Below are positions 61,701-64,000 of a stretch of 64,000 bases of DNA, piece by piece. The position numbers were made by a program, and so were the translations under genes. The notes beneath the pieces are model-generated. The model was not told the DNA's origin. It made no database searches and saw nothing but the letters and a program-made list of their open reading frames with translations. The DNA lies in NCBI GenBank assembly GCA_942492835.1, contig OW818645.1, positions 4,127,221 through 4,191,220 of the forward strand. Reading direction: 5' to 3'. The stretch comes from GWB2-37-7 sp942492835. Its GTDB lineage: Bacteria > Bacillota > Clostridia > Lutisporales > Lutisporaceae. Positions within the stretch are counted from its first letter, which is position 1. Each line of letters opens with the position of its first letter.

Positions 61701-64000
61701 TAAATATGTAGAAGGCACAAGTAAAAGCGTATATAGCAGAATTGAGCCAGTAGAGAAGAGTGAGTATTATCCATTATCCTCAGCTCAAAAGAGAATATAT
61801 GCACTACAACAGTTTGAAGAGAACAGTATAAGCTATAATATGCCAATGGTGATGACACTAGAAGGAGATCTTGACAAGAGTAAGCTTGAAGAAACCTTTA
61901 ATAGACTAATACAAAGACATGAAGCGCTAAGAACTTCCTTTGAGATAATAGACGGAGAACCTGTACAGGTAGTTCATAAGGAAGTGAGATTTGAAATAGA
62001 GTACATAGAAGCAGATAAAGAAAAGGCGAGTGAAATAGCAATAGAATTTGTAAAAGCCTTTAAATTAAGCAAAGCACCACTAATCAGAGTGGCACTAACT
62101 AAAATCAATGACAAAGAACATATACTTATGATAGATATGAATCATATAATCTCTGATGGCGTATCTATGGGAATCTTAACTAAGGAATTTATAGAGCTAT
62201 ATGATGGTAAAGAGTTACCAAAATTAAGAATACAATACAAAGACTTTGCAGCATGGCAAAATGAAATGTTTAAGTCTGGAGAAATTAAAAAACAAGAAGA
62301 ATATTGGTTAAAGGCATTTGAGGAAGAAATACCAGTGCTTAACATGCCAGCAGACTATCAAAGACCAAGCATACAAAGCTTTGCGGGAGATAATATCAAC
62401 TTTGAACTAAACGAAGAGGTAACAAGTAAGCTAAAGCAAATAGCAAAGGAAACAGGAAGTACCATGTACATGGTGCTGTTATCAGCTTGCAATGTGCTAC
62501 TATCAAAATACAGCGGACAAGAAGATATAGTGGTGGGGAGTCCAATATCAGGCAGACCGCATGCTGATTTAGAGAACATAATGGGTATGTTTGTAAACAC
62601 ACTAGCTATGAGAAATTATCCTGATAGCAGCAAGACCTTCAAGGAATTTTTGACAGAAGTAAAAACAAATGCACTGCAAGCTTTTGAAAATCAGGATTAT
62701 CAATTTGAAGAGTTAATAGACAAGCTAAACATAACAAGAGACCTAAGCAGAAACCCACTATTTGACGTAATGTTCACTATGCAGAACATGGATGCAGGAG
62801 AAATGCAAATAGAAGGGCTTAGATTTAAACCCTACGAAATTGACAATAGCATAGCAAAGTTTGATATGACTATTACAGCTATAGAACTAAATAAAACAAT
62901 AGGAATAAGCCTAAACTACTGCACTAAGCTGTTTAGCAAACAAACAATAGAAAAAATGAGTAAGCACTTAACAAATATACTAAACAGCATAGCAAATGAT
63001 ACAAACCTAATGTTATCAAAGGTTGAAATGCTGTCAGAACAAGAAAAACATCAAGTGCTTATAGACTTTAACAACACTAAAGCAGAATATCCAAAAGAAA
63101 AAACAATAAATCAATTATTTGAAGAACAAGTATATAAAACACCAGACAACATAGCAGTAGAGTATGAAAATACAAAGCTTACATATAAAGAACTAAATAC
63201 AAAAGCAAATGAATTAGCAATGATATTACAAAACAAGGGAGTAGAAGCAGACAGCATTGTAGGAATAATGATAGACAGATCCTTAGATATGATAGTAGGG
63301 ATAATGGCTATTTTAAAGGCTGGAGGAGCATATCTGCCAATAGACCCTGAATATCCAAAGGATAGAATAAAATACATGTTGTCTGATAGTAATACAAAAA
63401 TATTGCTAACTCAATCAAATTTAACTAGAAATGTGGAATTTGATGGAGAAACTATAATTATAGAAGATATATTATGTAATTCAGAATGTATCAATGCTAG
63501 AAAAACAAGCAAAGCAACTGATTTGGCATATATCATATACACGTCAGGAAGTACTGGAAAACCAAAGGGAGTAATGATAGAACATAAATCAGTAATTAAT
63601 CTAGCTTACTCACAAATAAACCAATTTAAAGTTGATGAAAAAGATAAGATATTGCAATTCTCAACTATTTGTTTTGATGCATCAATTGAACAGATATTTA
63701 TAGCATTATTAAGCGGAGCGGCTTTAGTATTAATAAATAAAGATACATTATTAAATGTAAAGGCATTTGAAGAATATCTAATAGAACATGAAGTGACACA
63801 TATACATACAGTACCAACATTTTTAAATAATATTAATTATAGAGAAGAATATAAAATTAAGCGAGTAGTAGCAGGGGGAGACATATGCTCTATAAATTTA
63901 GCCAAATATTGGAGTGAACACTGCGATTTCTATAATGAATATGGACCGACAGAAACCACAATTACTAGTACCATGTTATTAGCTAATAATATTATGGAAA
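49768..64000 (+). CDS. Non-ribosomal peptide synthetase (NRPS2), 3' end outside window
   Basis: An open frame of at least 4744 codons running off the right edge. Domain order: partial C (residues about 8-250), A7-T7, C8-A8-T8, C9-A9-T9, C10-A10-T10, C11-A11 (cut by the edge). Phosphopantetheine serines are at 807, 1842, 2900 and 3945. Codes predict Gly, Lys, Ser, Ser and the same unknown as module 1. The N-terminal C fragment starts at about the YWLNKFSG position and lacks the HHxxxDG half. AAGGAG (49748-49753) is 14 bases before the ATG, which is long. A TGA at 49756 excludes any upstream start. The gap to NRPS1 is 78 bases and includes a small GGAGG/CCTCC hairpin (49691-49704), so the two genes are probably one operon. 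Confidence 0.97.
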   Translation, partial: MNKKLEKEITLSTGQFDIERDYWLNKFSGEITKTNFPYDWTKKATLENIEYKNIYKFSFTPELSAKLLKMSTQSNENLYMLLLSGLMLLLYKYTGSYDILVGTSIYRQKAQGDFINTALMLRGQINENMSFKEFLMQVRKTLIEANKNQNYPMEILMDKLDLPLNGHIESLLQTTALLENIHDKTYLEGFDSNIQFYFINTESGIQVSIEYITLLYKATTIERIASHYVNLLNEVLSNTNMLINDICILSKEENVQILEIFNNTHTAYSREKTIHQLFEEQVDKSPEQIALSFAGNSMTYATLNQKANSLAHILRKKGVKCDTITAVMINRSFEMIIAILAVLKAGGAYLPIDPDYPVQRIGYMLEDSEAPILLTDSHLSDTVSFLGEKIYLDDETIYTSDTSNLDFESNANDLAYVIYTSGSTGKPKGVMVEHRSVVNFIKGMTDKINFEFNKTILALTTISFDIFGLETLLPLTLGMKIIIADENHQLDARRLNQLIIEEGVDMLQITPSRMKLLLTDDNCRQSLSRLKEIMVGGEVFTEGLLTTLKGRTNAKIYNMYGPTETTIWSVISELTNADEINIGYPIANTKLYILDDKNQIQPIGVPGELCIGGEGLARGYLKHPELTAEKFVLCPFDESRMYRTGDLARWNPDGTVNFIGRNDYQVKIRGYRIELGEIEEQLTKHPLIKEAVVLPNEDKSGNKYLCAYIVCGDNVPATKDIRQYISQELPEYMIPSYFMPMSKLPLTPNGKLDRKALPEPESAIAESTEYVAPSNAVEEKLAELWEKVLEVPKVGIHDNFFELGGHSLKATYLTSMIENEFGVEVSLKTIFETPTIEAIAIYIENAKISENNNIVPIEEREYYPISSVQKRIYMHEQINGISTTYNMPMIYKIGGNIDIKRAEDAFKALMERHATLRTSFEVIKGEPVQKIHTDIDFKIDLWDATEEEVEKIVKDFIQPFSLTKAPLMRIGIIRLSPEKCMLMMDMHHIISDGSSQAIFTNEFLKLYEGELLPELKIQYKDYACWQTDLYQSGKMQRYEKYWMEQFPKSEEIPVLNMPTDFQRPSIFNDEGDIYDLEVDIELVLKLREFARENDATLFMVFLAIYSVTLSKYAAQEDILIGTVTAGRNNVDTQRLIGLFLNNIALRCRPDGSLSFKEYLVRLKEIVLSAYENQQFPMEELIDKLNIHKDISRNILFDVMIILQNYDKGNMSKELKDFNIDIYGTEHKTSKYDMTFYINEDYEHMNLEVEYCTRLYKRESIEDFMQHFLHVAKEAVSNPENKIGELDMLSDEEKHLLLHTFNDNFVEYTREKVIHQLFEEQAARTPDKTAIVFEEQSLSYRELNQKSNQLARKLREIGVKRESTVAIMVDSSIEMLIAIMSVFKSGGAYVPIDPKYPEERKQYMQEDSKCNILLTQSKFKSTVQLPVEIIILDEDECYHEDSSNLEIINAPEDMAYIIYTSGSTGIPKGVMVKHSNITAYVTAFKSEFAITAEDTFLQQATYCFDAFIEEVFPILSVGGKLVIAQKEKVLDINKLSEIVEKNNVNLISCSPLLLNEINKAEQLKSIHTFISGGDVLKREYISNLLEYAKVYNTYGPTETTVCATYYRCGQKDILNIPIGKPIANYKIYVLGSRQELLPIGIAGELCIAGDGVARGYLNKPELTAEKFAPNPFMPGEIMYKTGDLVRWLPDGNIEFMGRIDQQVKIRGFRIELDEIENRLLSYVAVSDAIVIVKEDEIRGKYLCAYIVSDEEITVPEIREHLLQKLPQYMIPDYFVQLEKLPTTQSGKVDRKALPLPDGNIMTGTEYEAPRNELEEKLALIWQNVLGIERIGISDNFFELGGNSIKVIGIASNIHKELNVEVPLGEIFRTPTIKALSEHIQKAAQNIYAAIEPVEKRAYYPMSSAQKRVFTLQQFDLEGTTYNMPIPMIIEGSLDAELIKETFSKLIERHEVFRTTFTLTDEGPVQCIQEKADFVMNYKEAKENEVEDILQSWVMPFDLGKAPLLRVGLIKIEEDKYILFRDMHHVISDGVSTDVLTKEFFDIYNGKELPTLKIQYKDYAVWQNNLLNSENMKKQEAYWLSKFANSEIPVLSMPTDYPRQYIQSFEGEVLSYKLNEELTSKLREMAKKTGATLYMLLLSVYNVLLSKYSGQEDIIIGSPISGRPHADLENIIGMFVNTLAIRNYPEFYKSFSEFLEEVKDNCLEAYENQDYQFEELVNKLNSSSNGSLRRDLSRSPIFDVMFNMQNTTSIQNGNNMQDANNNLKLSVYPLIYKISKFDMTLEAVETDNNIILNLEYCSKLFTRETMERFISHYEMVATAIIENPDVSLLEIDILSEEEKHQVLVEFNNTKAEYPKDKTLYQLFEEQALKTPDNIAAMYEEEYITYKELDAKSNQLARVLREKGVKADSIVAMSLYRSLEMTIGIMAIQKAGGAYLPISPEYPEDRIKYMLEDSNASVLLTQTNLQDNYKFENTTVLAIDDKELYKGDNSSLQPISGPSNLAYVIYTSGSTGKPKGAMIEHHSAINRIKWMQKRYPIGQNDVILQKTPYTFDVSVWELFWWSIEGAKVCFLTPGGEKDPEEIVKAIETNKITTMHFVPSMLNIFLEYIEGRNDIEKLSSLKQVFSSGEALTAPQVERFNRILYSKLGTKLINLYGPTEATVDVSYFDCSTGEKLDVIPIGKPIDNISLLILDKHNNLLPVGIPGELCISGVGVGRGYLNRPDLTEEKFIQNTHILGERMYKTGDLARWLQDGNIEYLGRIDNQVKIRGFRIELGEIETRILSYEGIEEATVIAREAGENKYICAYITGDREFTVSELREYLLKELPEYMVPSYFIQLEKLPLTANGKIDRKALPEPDGSITTGAEYVAPESEIEDKLAKIWKEVLEIEKVGINDNFFELGGHSLKAINIVAKIHKALNVSVPLREMFKTPTIKGLAKYVEGTSKSVYSRIEPVEKSEYYPLSSAQKRIYALQQFEENSISYNMPMVMTLEGDLDKSKLEETFNRLIQRHEALRTSFEIIDGEPVQVVHKEVRFEIEYIEADKEKASEIAIEFVKAFKLSKAPLIRVALTKINDKEHILMIDMNHIISDGVSMGILTKEFIELYDGKELPKLRIQYKDFAAWQNEMFKSGEIKKQEEYWLKTFEGEVPVLNIPTDYQRPSIQSFEGDNINFELNEEVTSKLKQIAKETGSTMYMVLLSACNVLLSKYSGQEDIVVGSPISGRPHADLENIMGMFVNTLAMRNYPESSKTFKEFLAEVKTNALQAFENQDYQFEELIDKLNITRDLSRNPLFDVMFTMQNMDAGELQIEGLRFKPYEIDNNIAKFDMTITAIELNKTIGISLNYCTKLFSKQTIEKMSKHLTNILNSIANDTNLMLSKVEMLSEQEKHQVLIEFNNTKAEYPKDKTLYQLFEEQAAKTPDNIAAIYEEESITYRELDAKSNQLARVLIEKGVKADSIVAMSLYRSLEMTIGIMAIQKAGGAYLPISPEYPEDRIKYMLEDSNASVLLTQTNLQDNYRFENTTVLAIDDKELYKGDSSRLQPISGPNNLAYVIYTSGSTGKPKGAMIEHHSAINRIKWMQKRYPIGQNDVILQKTPYTFDVSVWELFWWSIEGSKVCFLTPGGEKDPEEIMKAIEMKKITTMHFVPSMLNIFLEYIEGRDDIEKLSSLKQVFSSGEALTAPQVERFNRILYSKLGTKLINLYGPTEATVDVSYFDCSTGEKLDVIPIGKPIDNISLLILDKHNNLLPVGIPGELCISGVGVGRGYLNRPDLTEEKFIQNPHILGERMYKTGDLARWLPDGNIEYLGRIDNQVKIRGFRIELGEIEARILSYEGIEEATVIAREADENKYICAYITGDREFTVSELREYLLKELPEYMVPSYFIQLEKLLLTANGKIDRKALPEPDGSITTGAEYVAPESEIEDKLAKIWQEVLEIEKVGINDNFFELGGHSLKAINIVAKIHKALNVSVPLREMFKTPTIKGLAKYVEGTSKSVYSRIEPVEKSEYYPLSSAQKRIYALQQFEENSISYNMPMVMTLEGDLDKSKLEETFNRLIQRHEALRTSFEIIDGEPVQVVHKEVRFEIEYIEADKEKASEIAIEFVKAFKLSKAPLIRVALTKINDKEHILMIDMNHIISDGVSMGILTKEFIELYDGKELPKLRIQYKDFAAWQNEMFKSGEIKKQEEYWLKAFEEEIPVLNMPADYQRPSIQSFAGDNINFELNEEVTSKLKQIAKETGSTMYMVLLSACNVLLSKYSGQEDIVVGSPISGRPHADLENIMGMFVNTLAMRNYPDSSKTFKEFLTEVKTNALQAFENQDYQFEELIDKLNITRDLSRNPLFDVMFTMQNMDAGEMQIEGLRFKPYEIDNSIAKFDMTITAIELNKTIGISLNYCTKLFSKQTIEKMSKHLTNILNSIANDTNLMLSKVEMLSEQEKHQVLIDFNNTKAEYPKEKTINQLFEEQVYKTPDNIAVEYENTKLTYKELNTKANELAMILQNKGVEADSIVGIMIDRSLDMIVGIMAILKAGGAYLPIDPEYPKDRIKYMLSDSNTKILLTQSNLTRNVEFDGETIIIEDILCNSECINARKTSKATDLAYIIYTSGSTGKPKGVMIEHKSVINLAYSQINQFKVDEKDKILQFSTICFDASIEQIFIALLSGAALVLINKDTLLNVKAFEEYLIEHEVTHIHTVPTFLNNINYREEYKIKRVVAGGDICSINLAKYWSEHCDFYNEYGPTETTITSTMLLANNIME
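49790..52310 (+). other. NRPS module 7: C fragment-A-T, Gly
   Basis: The C fragment keeps only the C-terminal half of the fold. The A7 code D-I-L-Q-M-G-M-I-W-K matches the Gly code DILQLGLIWK at eight of ten positions, with Leu-to-Met at two. T7 is LGGHSLKA with Ser807. Confidence 0.83.
52340..55410 (+). other. NRPS module 8: C-A-T, Lys
   Basis: C8 has HHIISDG (987). The A8 code D-A-E-S-I-G-T-V-C-K is very close to the Lys code of bacitracin synthetase as I recall it (DAESIGSVCK or VVK). T8 is LGGNSIKV (Ser1842), with Asn before the Ser. Confidence 0.8.
55430..58580 (+). other. NRPS module 9: C-A-T, Ser
   Basis: C9 has HHVISDG (2022) and an Asn-rich insertion (about 56506-56550). The A9 code D-V-W-H-F-S-L-V-D-K is a recognised Ser code. 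T9 has Ser2900. From 56821 it belongs to the 3135-bp tandem repeat. Confidence 0.9.
56821..63090 (+). repeat. 3135-bp tandem duplication of an A-T-C unit
   Basis: Unit 1 (56821-59955) and unit 2 (59956-63090) are aligned without net gaps at an offset of 3135 bases (1045 codons) and differ at only a few percent of positions where I compared them. The junctions fall in the C-A linker, where the EFNNTKAEYPK-type stretch occurs. Confidence 0.93.
58600..61715 (+). other. NRPS module 10: C-A-T, Ser (duplicate)
   Basis: C10 has NHIISDG (Asn at 3080). A10 has the same Ser code as A9 and is nearly identical in DNA. T10 has Ser3945. Confidence 0.9.
61735..64000 (+). other. NRPS module 11: C-A (cut by window edge), same code as module 1
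   Basis: C11 is the second copy of the duplicated C domain (NHIISDG near 62140). The A11 pocket, as far as it is visible, reads D-A-E-H-V-G-E-I-T, identical to A1, and its DNA is nearly the same as 29590-30484. Confidence 0.88.

Noticed and set aside
28189..64000. CRISPR array or insertion sequence in the repetitive right half
   Set aside because: The repeats are homologous NRPS domains hundreds to thousands of bases long in one reading frame; no short spaced repeats and no transposase were seen.

Overview
The window is AT-rich, low-GC Gram-positive chromosome, most likely from a spore-forming member of the Clostridia. The case for this rests on spoVS with a sigma-H-type promoter, the ymdB/rny/recA/cinA/pgsA/rimO/ftsK(spoIIIE)/tepA/aspartokinase gene order shared with Bacillus and clostridia, a T-box, an M-box and a Moco/Tuco-type riboswitch, strong Shine-Dalgarno sites and frequent TTG starts. 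I cannot name the species.

About 1-27.6 kb is conserved housekeeping sequence, almost all on the + strand. It runs: aspartokinase (5' end outside the window), a small three-gene candidate RiPP locus (Cys-rich precursor, radical SAM/SPASM enzyme, DUF697-like membrane protein), a TepA-like ClpP-fold protease, a small unknown protein, FtsK/SpoIIIE, RimO, PgsA, CinA, RecA (SOS box), RecX, RNase Y (apparently starting at an ATA codon), YmdB, SpoVS, a PHP-domain phosphoesterase (start region disturbed by a 19-bp tandem duplication), an aspartate-type aminotransferase, T-box-controlled AsnRS, a Cys-rich small-domain protein, an M1-type lipoprotein peptidase, an L,D-transpeptidase, tRNA-Trp (minus strand), a tungstate-binding lipoprotein behind a Moco/Tuco riboswitch, a nitroreductase, MgtE behind an M-box, and a GNAT acetyltransferase.

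From 28.2 kb to the end the window is taken up by two giant non-ribosomal peptide synthetase genes. NRPS1 (28189-49689, 7166 aa) has six complete modules plus a terminal condensation domain: C-A-T, C-A-T, C-A-T, C-A-T-E, C-A-T, C-A-T, C. NRPS2 (from 49768, still open at 64000, at least 4744 aa) starts with a C-domain fragment, then A-T, C-A-T, C-A-T, C-A-T, C-A... My hand-read specificity codes suggest: unknown X1 (possibly basic) - Leu-like - Val - D-Leu-like - Asn - unknown X6 (a Ser-type A domain with an altered pocket) - Gly - Lys - Ser - Ser - X1 again - and further residues beyond the window. I recognise no known peptide in this order.

The NRPS locus shows its own assembly history: a 3135-bp tandem duplication made the two Ser modules, the adenylation cores of modules 2 and 4 are almost the same sequence at a 6192-bp offset, and the A domains of modules 1 and 11 are near-copies 33.5 kb apart. 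The first C domain looks like the one that follows the epimerase, so NRPS1 may not be the true first enzyme. No thioesterase, exporter, MbtH or phosphopantetheinyl transferase lies in the window; these may lie to the right.
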